Of a stretch of 64,000 nt of DNA, positions 56,526 to 64,000 are shown piece after piece; position 1 is the stretch's first letter, and each line of letters begins with the position of its first letter. Made by a program: the position numbers and the translations under genes. This DNA is from Gemmatimonadota bacterium. Lineage in GTDB: Bacteria; Gemmatimonadota; Gemmatimonadetes; Longimicrobiales; Gaopeijiaceae. The stretch is taken from NCBI GenBank assembly GCA_022827345.1, contig JAJDTB010000038.1, positions 1-64,000 of the forward strand, in the 5' to 3' direction. Below the pieces are notes generated by a model. It had not been told where the DNA came from. It made no database searches and was given only the letters and a program-made list of their open reading frames with translations.

Positions 56526-58556
56526 ATGGTCAGACCGCGCGCACTCCTGTCCCTGCTCGTTCCCTTCCTCCTTCTTCCCGCCGCGCTCGCCGCCCAGAAC
56601 GAGCCCGACGGCACCCTCAAGCTCGTCACCTACCTGGACTGGGAGACGGTTTCCAATCCGCAGATCTCGCCGGACGGCAGCCAGATCATCTTCACGAAGG
56701 GCTGGGTGGACAAGCAGAACGACCGCCGCAGCTCGTCGATCTTCATCATGGATGTGGACGGCAGCCGCCCGCGCGTGCTGGTCGAAGACGGGTCCTCGCC
56801 CAAGTGGTCGCCGAGCGGAGACCGCATCCTCTTCACCGCCGAGGGCGATCCCGAGGGCAGCCAGATCCACGTCCGCTGGATGGACGCCGAGGGCGCGGTA
56901 ACCCAGATCACCCAGCTGGAGAACTCGCCCGGCAGCGTGGAATGGTCTCCCGACGGGACGCAGATCGCCTTCACCATGTCGGTCGATTCGGACCACCCCT
57001 GGCCGATCAGCCTGCCGGGGCGTCCGGAGGGCGCCGAATGGACCGAGGGGCCCAAGGTCGTCGACCGGCTCGTCTACCGGCGTGACCGCCGCGGCTACAT
57101 CGACGAGGGATTCAGCCACCTCTTCGTCGTCCCCGCCGACGGCGGCACGGCGCGCCAGCTCACCGACGGCGACTGGAACCACAACGGGGTCGCCTGGACG
57201 CCCGACGGGACCGAGATCCTGTTCACGTCGCTGCGCGTCGAGGACGCCGATCACCAATGGCGCCAGTCGGACATCTACTCGGTCGCGGTCGGCGACGGGA
57301 CCATCACCCGCCTGACCGACCGGTCCGGCCCCGACGGCTCGCCGGTTCCCTCGCCGGACGGCCGTCTCATCGCCTTCTCGGGCAATGACCTGACCACCGA
57401 CACGTACATCACGCGCAAGCTGTACGTGATGAACCGCGACGGGTCGAACGTCCGCATGATCAGCGACGGCTTCGACCGCCAGGGCTCCGGCTTCCTGTGG
57501 GCCGAGGACGGCAGCGGCTTCTACATGAGCGTGTCCAGCGAAGGCACCCGCAACCTCCACTTCGCGTCGGTGGACGGCGGCGTCACCCCGGTCACGACCG
57601 GCAACCACATGCTGAGCGTCTCGACGATCGGCTCGGGCCTCGCCGTGGGCACGCTCACGGACTATCACAGCCCCGGCGACGTGGTCTCGTTCCCGCTGAG
57701 CAGCCCCGACCGGATCACCCAGCTGACCGAGGTGAATGCGGATGTGCTCGAGGGCGTCGCGCTCGGCGACGTCGAGGAGGTCTGGTACAAGTCGGTGGAG
57801 GACTATGACATCCAGGGATGGATCATCAAGCCCCCGGACTTCGACCCGTCCCGCAAGTACCCCCTGATCCTCGCGATCCACGGGGGTCCGCACGGCATGT
57901 ACAACGTCGGCTTCAACTTCGGATGGCAGAATCACGCGGCGAATGGCTACGTGGTGCTGTACACGAATCCGCGCGGCTCGTCCGGCTACGGCAGCGCGTT
58001 CGGCAACTCGATCAAGAATGCGTATCCGGGCAAGGATTTCGACGACCTCATGGCCGGCGTCGACCTCGTGATCGAACAGGGCTACATCGACGACCAGAAC
58101 ATGTTCGTCTACGGATGCTCGGGCGGCGGCGTCCTGACGTCGTGGGTGGTCGGCCACACGGACCGCTTCGCCGCGGCCTCCGCGAACTGCCCGGTCACGA
58201 ACTGGTTCTCATTCGTGGGCACGACCGACGGCGCCAGCTGGTACCGCAACTTCGAGCACTTCCCCTGGGACGACCCCTCGGAGCACCTGCGCCGCTCGCC
58301 TCTGATGTACGTGGACAACGTCGTCACCCCCACCATGCTGATGACCGGCGAGGGCGACCTGCGCACGCCGATGCCGCAGACCGAGGAGTACTACCAGGCG
58401 CTGCGGGTCCTCAACAAGGCCCCGACCGCCATGGTGCGCTTCAAGAACGAGTGGCACGGCACGAGCTCGATGCCGTCCAACTTCCTGCGCACGCAGATCT
58501 ACCTGCGCGAGTGGTTCGAGAAGCACCGGCGGGGAGGACCGGTGACGGAGGACTAG
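56526..58556 (+). CDS. S9-family (prolyl oligopeptidase/DPP-like) secreted peptidase
   Basis: 676 residues from ATG 56526. Signal peptide (RALLSLLVPFLLLPAALAAQ), an N-terminal WD40-like propeller (SPDGSQIIFTKGW; WSPSGDRILFTAEGD; WTPDGTEILFTSLR) and the C-terminal alpha/beta hydrolase: nucleophile in YGCSGGGVLTSW, Asp in MTGEGDLRTPM and His in FKNEWHGTSS, in the right order for S9. The GxSxGG consensus is kept except for Cys before the Ser (GCSGGG). It would cleave dipeptides or short peptides outside the cytoplasm. The sequence is the last of the secreted peptidase set in the window. Confidence 0.93.
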   Translation: MVRPRALLSLLVPFLLLPAALAAQNEPDGTLKLVTYLDWETVSNPQISPDGSQIIFTKGWVDKQNDRRSSSIFIMDVDGSRPRVLVEDGSSPKWSPSGDRILFTAEGDPEGSQIHVRWMDAEGAVTQITQLENSPGSVEWSPDGTQIAFTMSVDSDHPWPISLPGRPEGAEWTEGPKVVDRLVYRRDRRGYIDEGFSHLFVVPADGGTARQLTDGDWNHNGVAWTPDGTEILFTSLRVEDADHQWRQSDIYSVAVGDGTITRLTDRSGPDGSPVPSPDGRLIAFSGNDLTTDTYITRKLYVMNRDGSNVRMISDGFDRQGSGFLWAEDGSGFYMSVSSEGTRNLHFASVDGGVTPVTTGNHMLSVSTIGSGLAVGTLTDYHSPGDVVSFPLSSPDRITQLTEVNADVLEGVALGDVEEVWYKSVEDYDIQGWIIKPPDFDPSRKYPLILAIHGGPHGMYNVGFNFGWQNHAANGYVVLYTNPRGSSGYGSAFGNSIKNAYPGKDFDDLMAGVDLVIEQGYIDDQNMFVYGCSGGGVLTSWVVGHTDRFAAASANCPVTNWFSFVGTTDGASWYRNFEHFPWDDPSEHLRRSPLMYVDNVVTPTMLMTGEGDLRTPMPQTEEYYQALRVLNKAPTAMVRFKNEWHGTSSMPSNFLRTQIYLREWFEKHRRGGPVTED

Positions 58557-58575
58557 CGGACGACGCTCCGGCGCT

Positions 58576-58595
58576 CGGGGAAATCGCGATCCCCG
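58576..58595. terminator. Terminator-like hairpin between convergent genes
   Basis: CGGGGA (58576-58581) and TCCCCG (58590-58595) form a perfect 6-bp GC-rich stem with an 8-base loop in the 40 bp between the stops of the S9 peptidase and the DEAD-associated gene. No T-run. It could serve either strand. Confidence 0.4.
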
Positions 58596-58596
58596 C

Positions 58597-59001
58597 TCAG
58601 GGTGCGCTGTAGACGGCCACCCTGAGCGGCGGATCCACCCACCAGTGGAAGTAGAACCGGTTTTCGCCTTCTACGATGATCCCCTCGCGGCGCTCGCGGG
58701 TCTTGGGCCAGTCGTCGCGCTCGTTGAGCACGACCAGCACCTGATCCGGCCGCAATCGGTCCACCCACTCGCCCAGCGCGCCCTCCAGATTCGCCAGGAG
58801 CGCCCTTTCGGCGTCGCGCTGAACGGGAGCATCCGCCTCGGCGTCCACTTCACCCGTCTCGATCAGCCGATACCCGCTGGCGAATTCGTCGGCCGCAATC
58901 GAGTGCCGGCGGTCGCGGCGGAATCCGATCTCGGTCATCGCGGCGGGGTTGAAGCTGGGGATGACGCTGTGGTACCAGGTCCCGTACCGCCGCACGATCA
59001 T
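58597..59001 (-). CDS. Uncharacterised 134-residue protein, coupled to a DEAD-box helicase
   Basis: ATG at 59001 overlaps the helicase stop (ATGA). The protein is compact and globular: IVRRYGTWYHSVIPSFNPAA, RLRPDQVLVVLNERDDWPKT and FYFHWWVDPPLRVAVYSAP. No family recognised, no signal peptide. Aromatic-rich C-terminus. The overlap implies co-expression with the RNA helicase, but no functional link can be stated from sequence alone. Confidence 0.65.
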   Translation of the reverse strand: MIVRRYGTWYHSVIPSFNPAAMTEIGFRRDRRHSIAADEFASGYRLIETGEVDAEADAPVQRDAERALLANLEGALGEWVDRLRPDQVLVVLNERDDWPKTRERREGIIVEGENRFYFHWWVDPPLRVAVYSAP

Positions 59002-60269
59002 GATCCGCTTCCCTTGCCGGTGTGACCGAGGAGGGCCGCCAACTCCTCGGGATCGAGGCGTTTGCCGGCCCTGCTGCCCATGCCGCGTCCCGAGCGTGAG
59101 CGCGGGCGCGCAGCATCCCTCTTCTCCGTGACCGCCCCGCCCGCGAAATCGAAGTCGGGATGGTGCACCTTTTCCAGCTTTCGTTCCAGCTCGTACTCGA
59201 GGGTGCGGAACGCGCCGAGGTCCCCCGACGTGACGAAGGTCACCGCCGCGCCGGTCGCACCGGCCCTCCCCGTGCGGCCGATGCGGTGGACATAGTCCCC
59301 CGGATCGAGCGGCACATCGTAGTTCACCACATGCGAGATTCCTTCGATGTCGAGCCCGCGCTGAGCGATGTCGGTCGCGACCAGCACCCGCACCTTGCCC
59401 TCCGTGAAGCGCTCCATCGCACGGGTGCGGTGCCGCATCTGGCGGCTCCCGTGGATCACGTCGCAGGAGACACTCGCCTGATCGAGCCGCTTCTTGAGCA
59501 CGTCCGCGCCGATCTTGGTGCGGGTGAAGACGAGCACCTGGTCCCACCCGGGCTGACCGAGCAGGTGCACCAGGAGGTCGGGCTTTCTGTCCGGCCGGAC
59601 CGAGTAGGCGATCTCGGAGATCCCCTCCACCCTCGAGCCCGATGGCGACGCCTCGACCCAGGCGGGCTCGCGGGTCATGCGAAGCGCCAGGTCGTGCACC
59701 GCATTCGGCATCGTGGCCGAGAAGAGAAGCGTCTGCGGCCGCTTGCCCAGCCCCCTGACCACCTGCTCGATCTGCGGGCGAAATCCCATGTCGAGCATGC
59801 GGTCGGCCTCGTCCAGGATAAGGAGGCGGATGCCCTTGAGCCGGGCGCTGCCGCGGTTCTGGAGATCGATCAGACGCCCCGGGGTGGCGACGATCACCTC
59901 GTCACCCCGCTTGAGCGCATCGAGCTGCGGGCCGTAGGCAACACCCCCGTGGATCACCGCCGCGCGGATCTTCGATTCCCTTGCGAGCGCACCGGTGTCT
60001 TCGCACACCTGCTGCGCCAGTTCCCTGGTAGGACAGAGCACAAGGACCTGAAGCCCCGCTCCGGATTCGATCATCTCCAGCGCGGGCAACATGAAGGCCC
60101 CGGTCTTGCCGGTGCCAGTCCTGGCGATCCCCACCACATCCGCCCCCGCCATGATCCGCGGAATCGCCCGTCGCTGAATCGGTGTAGGCGTGGTCCAATC
60201 CAGAGCCTCGACGGCGGCCAGGCGCAGTTCGGAGAGCCCGAAGGCTGAAAAATCTGTCGGTTCAATCAA
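58998..60269 (-). CDS. DEAD-box ATP-dependent RNA helicase
   Basis: 423 residues from a TTG at 60269. Motifs: Q-motif PTPIQRRAIP, Walker A ARTGTGKTGAF, LILDEADRMLDMGF (motif II), SATMP (III), VLVATDIAQRGLDI and HRIGRTGRAG (VI). The C-terminal tail is Arg/Gly/Ser-rich and basic (RPRSRSGRGMGSRAGKR), as in RhlE-type helicases. It would unwind RNA in ribosome assembly or mRNA decay. No good ribosome site precedes the TTG; the start is tentative. Followed by a coupled small gene. Confidence 0.93.
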   Translation of the reverse strand: MIEPTDFSAFGLSELRLAAVEALDWTTPTPIQRRAIPRIMAGADVVGIARTGTGKTGAFMLPALEMIESGAGLQVLVLCPTRELAQQVCEDTGALARESKIRAAVIHGGVAYGPQLDALKRGDEVIVATPGRLIDLQNRGSARLKGIRLLILDEADRMLDMGFRPQIEQVVRGLGKRPQTLLFSATMPNAVHDLALRMTREPAWVEASPSGSRVEGISEIAYSVRPDRKPDLLVHLLGQPGWDQVLVFTRTKIGADVLKKRLDQASVSCDVIHGSRQMRHRTRAMERFTEGKVRVLVATDIAQRGLDIEGISHVVNYDVPLDPGDYVHRIGRTGRAGATGAAVTFVTSGDLGAFRTLEYELERKLEKVHHPDFDFAGGAVTEKRDAARPRSRSGRGMGSRAGKRLDPEELAALLGHTGKGSGS

Positions 60270-60419
60270 ATGTTTGTTTTTATGCCGGTTGGTTGACTTG
60301 AGGGAGAAGGGGGACCAGCAGACAGGAATGTAACCGCGTTGCCTTCAAATCCCGAACACCAAAGCCGATTTCGGTCACTTGAGCGTGACGTGGCGCACAG
60401 GTCGCGCTTATTTTTATGC

Positions 60420-60923
60420 ATGGCTCCGAATCCCACCTCCATACTCTTCGTCTGCCTGGGCAATATCTGCCGTTCACCGCTTGCGGAGGGGATTTTTGCC
60501 CATTTGGCCGAGTCCCGTGGCATCGGTGGCGAATTCCGCGTCGACTCCGCGGGAACCGGCGCTTATCACACCGGCGAACGTCCCGATTCAAGATCCATTG
60601 CCGTTGCTTCGAACCACGGCGTTAACCTATACGGTGTCGCTCGGCAGGTCACCCATGGCGATTTCTCCGACTTCGACGTGATTGTGGCGATGGATCGCAG
60701 CAATCGGCGCTCGCTGGAACGCATGCGAGGTCGTGGTATGCACAACGACCGCACCGAAATCGTGATGATGCGCGACTACGATCCCGAGCGCGGCAACCCG
60801 GACGTTCCCGATCCGTACTACGGCGGCCCCGATGGCTTCGAGCGCGTCTACCGGATGCTGGAGCGCTGCTGCGATGGCCTGCTTGACACCTTGACCGACA
60901 GACAATGCCGAGAGCCGCGCTGA
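60420..60923 (+). CDS. Low-molecular-weight protein-tyrosine phosphatase
   Basis: 167 residues from ATG 60420. P-loop VCLGNICRSPLAEG (the CX5R(S) signature) near residues 12-20, and the general acid Asp in DPYYGG, in the usual C-terminal position. The enzyme removes phosphate from tyrosines, possibly on exopolysaccharide-synthesis kinases or other targets. The ATG lies just 5 nt after a TATTTT-like stretch at 60409-60414 and no ribosome site is visible, so the message may be leaderless. It overlaps the fructosamine-kinase-like gene by 19 bp. Confidence 0.92.
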   Translation: MAPNPTSILFVCLGNICRSPLAEGIFAHLAESRGIGGEFRVDSAGTGAYHTGERPDSRSIAVASNHGVNLYGVARQVTHGDFSDFDVIVAMDRSNRRSLERMRGRGMHNDRTEIVMMRDYDPERGNPDVPDPYYGGPDGFERVYRMLERCCDGLLDTLTDRQCREPR

Positions 60924-61891
60924 CATCCGGAGGAGTCGATGGTCCCCGCGGCCGGAAGTCGCTCGTTCAGGGCGCGCACGGCAGTCTGACGGTTCCGGTG
61001 CCGCCAGCCGCCCTCGACGGCGCGCTCCTCGGAGCCCGGCTCGGCCACTCGAACGTCGTGGGTGCTACGCCGGTAAGCGGCGGCAGCATAAACGAGGCAG
61101 TCCGGCTGCGCACCACGGCCGGTGACTTCTTCCTGAAGTGGCATCCGGGCATGGGGAGCGAGATCTTCCGCATGGAGGTTGAAGGACTTGAAGCGCTGGC
61201 AGCCTCGCGGACCGTCACGGTCCCGGGTGTGGTGGCCCGGTCGGCCAATGGAGAAGACATCCCGTGGATTCTGCTGGAATGGGTCGAGGAGGGGGTGCCG
61301 TCCAGCTCCTCGTGGCGTGGATTGGGACGCAGTCTGGCAGGGCTGCATCGCTCATGGTCCGATAGCCGCTATGGCTGGGCGTCGCCCAACGTCATCGGGA
61401 CCCTCGATCAGCCGAATGGCTGGTTTGACGACTGGTGCGAGTTCTGGGCAAGAAGGCGCGTTCTCCCGCTCGCGTGGGCGCTGAGGGCCGGCGGCGTCAT
61501 CACTTCGGAGCAACTGATCGTGATCGAGAACCTCGCGGACCGGATGGACACACTCCTCGAAGCGGCCGCCAGGGCCGATGGTCCGTCGCTGCTGCACGGG
61601 GACCTCTGGTCCGGCAACGTCCTCTTCGCGGAAACGGGAGATGCTGTCCTGATCGACCCGGCCGTGTACGCGGGGCACCGCGAGGTGGACCTTGCCATGT
61701 GCAGGCTGTTCGGGGGCTTCCCGGCAACCTTCTATCACGCGTACGCCGAGACCTGGTCGCTGCAGCCCGGCCACGAACAGCGCCTCCCCGCCTACCAGCT
61801 CTACCCGCTCCTGGTGCATGCGCGGCTCTTCGGCGGCGGCTACGTCCCCGCAGCGCTCAGGGCAGCCGAGACGGCCCTGTCCGCCTGCTAG
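60905..61891 (+). CDS. Fructosamine kinase-family protein
   Basis: 328 residues from ATG 60905, overlapping the phosphatase stop by 19 bp. Aminoglycoside/fructosamine kinase-like fold: GGSINEAVRLRTTAGDFFLK, LEWVEEG, catalytic-loop LLHGDLWSGNVLF and the metal-binding Asp in VLIDPAVYAGHREVDLAM, followed by GGFPATFYHAY. Family members phosphorylate ketoamine (glycated) substrates, thereby starting deglycation. The first 35 residues are Gly/Arg-rich and may not be real; GTG or later starts are possible. Translational coupling with the phosphatase is likely. Confidence 0.9.
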   Translation: MPRAALTSGGVDGPRGRKSLVQGAHGSLTVPVPPAALDGALLGARLGHSNVVGATPVSGGSINEAVRLRTTAGDFFLKWHPGMGSEIFRMEVEGLEALAASRTVTVPGVVARSANGEDIPWILLEWVEEGVPSSSSWRGLGRSLAGLHRSWSDSRYGWASPNVIGTLDQPNGWFDDWCEFWARRRVLPLAWALRAGGVITSEQLIVIENLADRMDTLLEAAARADGPSLLHGDLWSGNVLFAETGDAVLIDPAVYAGHREVDLAMCRLFGGFPATFYHAYAETWSLQPGHEQRLPAYQLYPLLVHARLFGGGYVPAALRAAETALSAC

Positions 61892-61949
61892 CTGTCAGGG
61901 TTCGCCGGCCGCGCAAGCCCGCCCCCCTGTCGATGGCCCCACGGAACTG

Positions 61950-62642
61950 CTACCGCCGCACCGCGACCATCAGGCCATCGCCCACCGGCAGGATCGTCGC
62001 CTCGAAACGACGGTCCGACGACAACCGCTCATTGAAGCGATTGAGCGCGCCGGCAAGTTTGTCCGAGCCCGGATCCAGCACGCGGCCCGCCCAGAAGGCG
62101 TTGTCGGCCATGAGCAGCCCGCGCGGTCTCAGCAGACGCGCGGCCTCCTCCATGTAGGTCGTGTAGCGCTCCTTGTCGGCATCCAGAAACACGGCATCGA
62201 AGGACCCGTCGGGACCCAGCCGAGCGAGCAGCTCGACCGCGTCGCCGACCCGCACGTCCACGCGATCCGCCAGACCGGCCTGCTCCACCGATCTCCGCGC
62301 CACGGAGGCGTGCCCGGGGTCGATCTCGATCGTGACGAGCTTGCCGCCGGGCGGAAGCGCGCGTGCGATCCAGATCGCGGAGTAGCCGGCCAGCGTGCCC
62401 ACTTCGAGCACCCGGCGCGCCCCGACGGCCCGCACCAGCAGCTGCAGGGCCCGGGCGGTGGCGGGCGGAAGCTGGATCCTGGGCATCTCCGCCTCGTCGG
62501 CACGGGCCCGCACCCGGCGCAGTTGGTCGTCCTCGGCGGCGTAGAGGCGTTGGACGTACCCGTCGAGCGCGTCGTGGTCCAGCTCGGAGGGGTCTGGCGC
62601 GCCGGAGGGGATCTTTCCGGGCGCCGCTGCGTCGTCAGCCAC
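61950..62642 (-). CDS. Class I SAM-dependent O-methyltransferase (CCoAOMT-like)
   Basis: 230 residues; GTG at 62642 overlaps the aminotransferase stop by 8 bp. SAM-binding motif I is VLEVGTLAGYSAIWIARAL, the metal/substrate segment is VFLDADKERYTTYMEEA, and MADNAFWAGRVLDPG matches the family's catalytic DN. These are O-methyltransferase family 3 (caffeoyl-CoA/catechol type) signatures. The natural acceptor cannot be told. Downstream of an aminotransferase in the same transcript. Confidence 0.9.
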   Translation of the reverse strand: MADDAAAPGKIPSGAPDPSELDHDALDGYVQRLYAAEDDQLRRVRARADEAEMPRIQLPPATARALQLLVRAVGARRVLEVGTLAGYSAIWIARALPPGGKLVTIEIDPGHASVARRSVEQAGLADRVDVRVGDAVELLARLGPDGSFDAVFLDADKERYTTYMEEAARLLRPRGLLMADNAFWAGRVLDPGSDKLAGALNRFNERLSSDRRFEATILPVGDGLMVAVRR

Positions 62643-63825
62643 CCAGCACCGTCGCCATGCGCCGTACGCCCGCCTCGATCTCTTCGTCCGACGACGCGGT
62701 GCTCATGCGGGCGAAGCGGGCGTCACCGAACGCCTCTCCGGGAACGATCGCAACCCCCGCCTCTTCGAGGACGCGCGCGCACACGTCGTTGGCGCAGGTC
62801 AACTCGTCGTCGAAGACCCCGTCCACGCGGAAGTACAGGTAGAACGCCCCCGTGGGCATCACGTAGGGACAGCCGGGCAGAAGCTCGTCGAACAGGCGCG
62901 CGACGAGGCCGCGGCGGCGGCGGAAAGCCTCGAGCATCCGGGCCTTGTCACGGGCGGCGTCTTCGCTTCGGGTGAGCCCTTCGAGGGCGGCGATCTGCGA
63001 CGGCGTCGCGGCGTTCAGCGAAACGTGGCTCTGGAAGGCGGACATCTTCGACGCCAGCTCGGCGGTCGTGTACGAGAAGCCGACGCGCCAGCCGGTCATC
63101 GCATATGCCTTGGACATCCCGTTGGCGACGACCAGGTGCCCTGCCGAGTCCGGGTCGAGGTCGAGCGCGCCCGGCGCCTTCCCGCCCTCGTCGCCGAAGT
63201 AGATCTCCTGGTAGATCTCGTCCGAAATGAGCGTCACGTCGCGGTCCCTCGCCCACTCGGCGATCGCGCCGAGTTCCTCCCTGGAATAGACGGCGCCGGT
63301 CGGATTCGACGGGGTCGACAGGATCAGCCCCTTGCTGCGCGGTGTGGCCGCCGTTTCAAGGTCGTCGGGAGTCAGCAGGAAGTCGCGGCTCTCGCTCCCC
63401 GCCACCGGCACCGGTTCCGCTCTGGCCAGCGTGACCATCTCCGGATAGGAGGTCCAGTACGGCGACCCGATCAGCACTTCGTCGCCGGGCCCGAAGAGGC
63501 AGAAGCAGGCGTTGTAGAGCGACTGCTTGGCCCCGGCCGAGACCACGACCCGGGCGCCGTCGGCCGGATACGCGGTGCCGGCGGTCATGTACTCCGCCGC
63601 CGCGGCGCGCAGTTCGGGGAGTCCGGCCGCGGGGGTGTAACGCGTGCGGCCATCCCTGATGCCCTGAATGGCCGCGGCCGAAATCCACTCGGGAGTGTCG
63701 AAGTCCGGCTCGCCTGCGCCGAGATTGATGATGTCGCGCCCGGCGGCGGCAAGCTTCTTCGCGAGAGTGCTGACCGCCACGGTCGCCGAGGGGCGCAGCT
63801 TTGCAATGTTGTCCGAAAAGGTCAT
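62635..63825 (-). CDS. Class I/II pyridoxal-phosphate aminotransferase (aspartate type)
   Basis: 396 residues. Aspartate aminotransferase Ib-like: NLGAGEPDFDTPEWI near the N-terminus, PSNPTGAVYSREEL, the PLP-binding Lys in VANGMSKAYAMTGWRVGF and the C-terminal FDELLPGCPYVMPTGAFYLY. It transfers the amino group of aspartate or a similar amino acid to 2-oxoglutarate. ATG at 63825 is in the family position. The divergent DsbA-like gene begins 44 bp away, so the two share a short promoter region. Confidence 0.92.
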   Translation of the reverse strand: MTFSDNIAKLRPSATVAVSTLAKKLAAAGRDIINLGAGEPDFDTPEWISAAAIQGIRDGRTRYTPAAGLPELRAAAAEYMTAGTAYPADGARVVVSAGAKQSLYNACFCLFGPGDEVLIGSPYWTSYPEMVTLARAEPVPVAGSESRDFLLTPDDLETAATPRSKGLILSTPSNPTGAVYSREELGAIAEWARDRDVTLISDEIYQEIYFGDEGGKAPGALDLDPDSAGHLVVANGMSKAYAMTGWRVGFSYTTAELASKMSAFQSHVSLNAATPSQIAALEGLTRSEDAARDKARMLEAFRRRRGLVARLFDELLPGCPYVMPTGAFYLYFRVDGVFDDELTCANDVCARVLEEAGVAIVPGEAFGDARFARMSTASSDEEIEAGVRRMATVLGG

Positions 63826-63869
63826 CGGTTAGGGTTACTCAATTCTGTTGGTAGAGGAAGGAGTTGTCG

Positions 63870-64000
63870 GTGGAATCACACGGATCACAGGGAGCCGAGC
63901 GGGAAATAAGCCGACCCGGTGACGGGTTTGCAACCCCGCGGAGCACCCCGAACGCCTTCTACTTCGATTTTGTCGACCCGGTGTGCTACGTGGTCGCCCA
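63870..64000 (+). CDS. DsbA-like / 2-hydroxychromene-2-carboxylate isomerase-type protein (partial, 3' cut by window)
   Basis: Only the first 43 codons are visible. GTG 63870 has AAGGAG at 6 nt, a convincing start; TTG 63864 is an in-frame alternative. The 25 residues after the start are polar and of unclear origin; the protein then reads NAFYFDFVDPVCYVVA, the opening of the DsbA/thioredoxin-like isomerase family, where the usual xFYFDFxSPYxYL has Asp and Cys at the positions shown. Substrate cannot be judged from this fragment. Confidence 0.7.
   Translation, partial: MESHGSQGAEREISRPGDGFATPRSTPNAFYFDFVDPVCYVVA

Overview
The window looks like chromosomal DNA from a high-GC, Gram-negative, diderm bacterium. 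The mix of SusC/RagA-SusD outer-membrane pairs, 6-bladed beta-propeller proteins, many secreted peptidases and a recF-dciA-gyrB cluster is what I would expect from Gemmatimonadota or a nearby lineage; this placement is inferred from gene content, not from a search. I saw no tRNA, rRNA, CRISPR array, prophage or plasmid functions. Genes are packed into short operons with many 1-8 bp stop/start overlaps (GTGA, ATGA, TGATG), and TTG/GTG starts are common.

Layout. 1-304: the 3' end of an IS3-family insertion sequence. 319-9276 (minus): an operon of a deoxyhypusine-synthase-like protein, the AddB and AddA DNA-repair nuclease/helicase subunits and a beta-propeller lipoprotein. 9389-16844 (minus): two closely related SusC/RagA TonB-dependent transporters flanking one SusD lipoprotein. 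17019-21364 (minus): gyrB, dciA, recF and a crotonase. 21697-22401 (plus): ssb and infA. 22441-25120: a gene-sparse stretch with four unrecognised or barely recognised minus-strand genes. 25439: rpsU. 25724-30656 (minus): beta-hydroxyacyl-CoA dehydrogenase, thiolase, a decarboxylating dehydrogenase, a small Cys-rich protein and an exported glycosylasparaginase-like hydrolase.

31644-39111 (minus) is an envelope region: a TonB-like protein, a PorX-like response regulator with an alkaline-phosphatase-superfamily effector, an MsbA-like exporter, a lipid A acyltransferase-like protein, a family 2 glycosyltransferase, a DUF3108 protein and an isoprenylcysteine-methyltransferase-like membrane protein; most of the later genes are translationally coupled. 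39301-42336 (plus): an unusual SDR, heme o synthase and a P1-family peptidase. 42416-58556: secreted hydrolases (D-aminoacylase, gamma-glutamyltransferase-like, M16 and S9 peptidases) with outer-membrane barrels, a DUF3179 lipoprotein, an ABC-class ATPase, a DtxR/MntR-type regulator and a D-cysteine-desulfhydrase-like enzyme. 58597-64000: DEAD-box helicase, low-molecular-weight phosphotyrosine phosphatase, fructosamine-kinase-like protein, O-methyltransferase, aminotransferase and the start of a DsbA-like gene.

Together the genes point to a heterotroph that imports polymer or peptide fragments through SusCD-type channels and digests peptides (including D-amino-acid and isopeptide-like substrates) outside the cytoplasm. 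The points I would look at first are the PorX-like regulator inside a lipid-export operon, the deoxyhypusine-synthase-like enzyme coupled to AddAB, the susC-susD-susC arrangement, and the unknown gene pair at 23619-25120.
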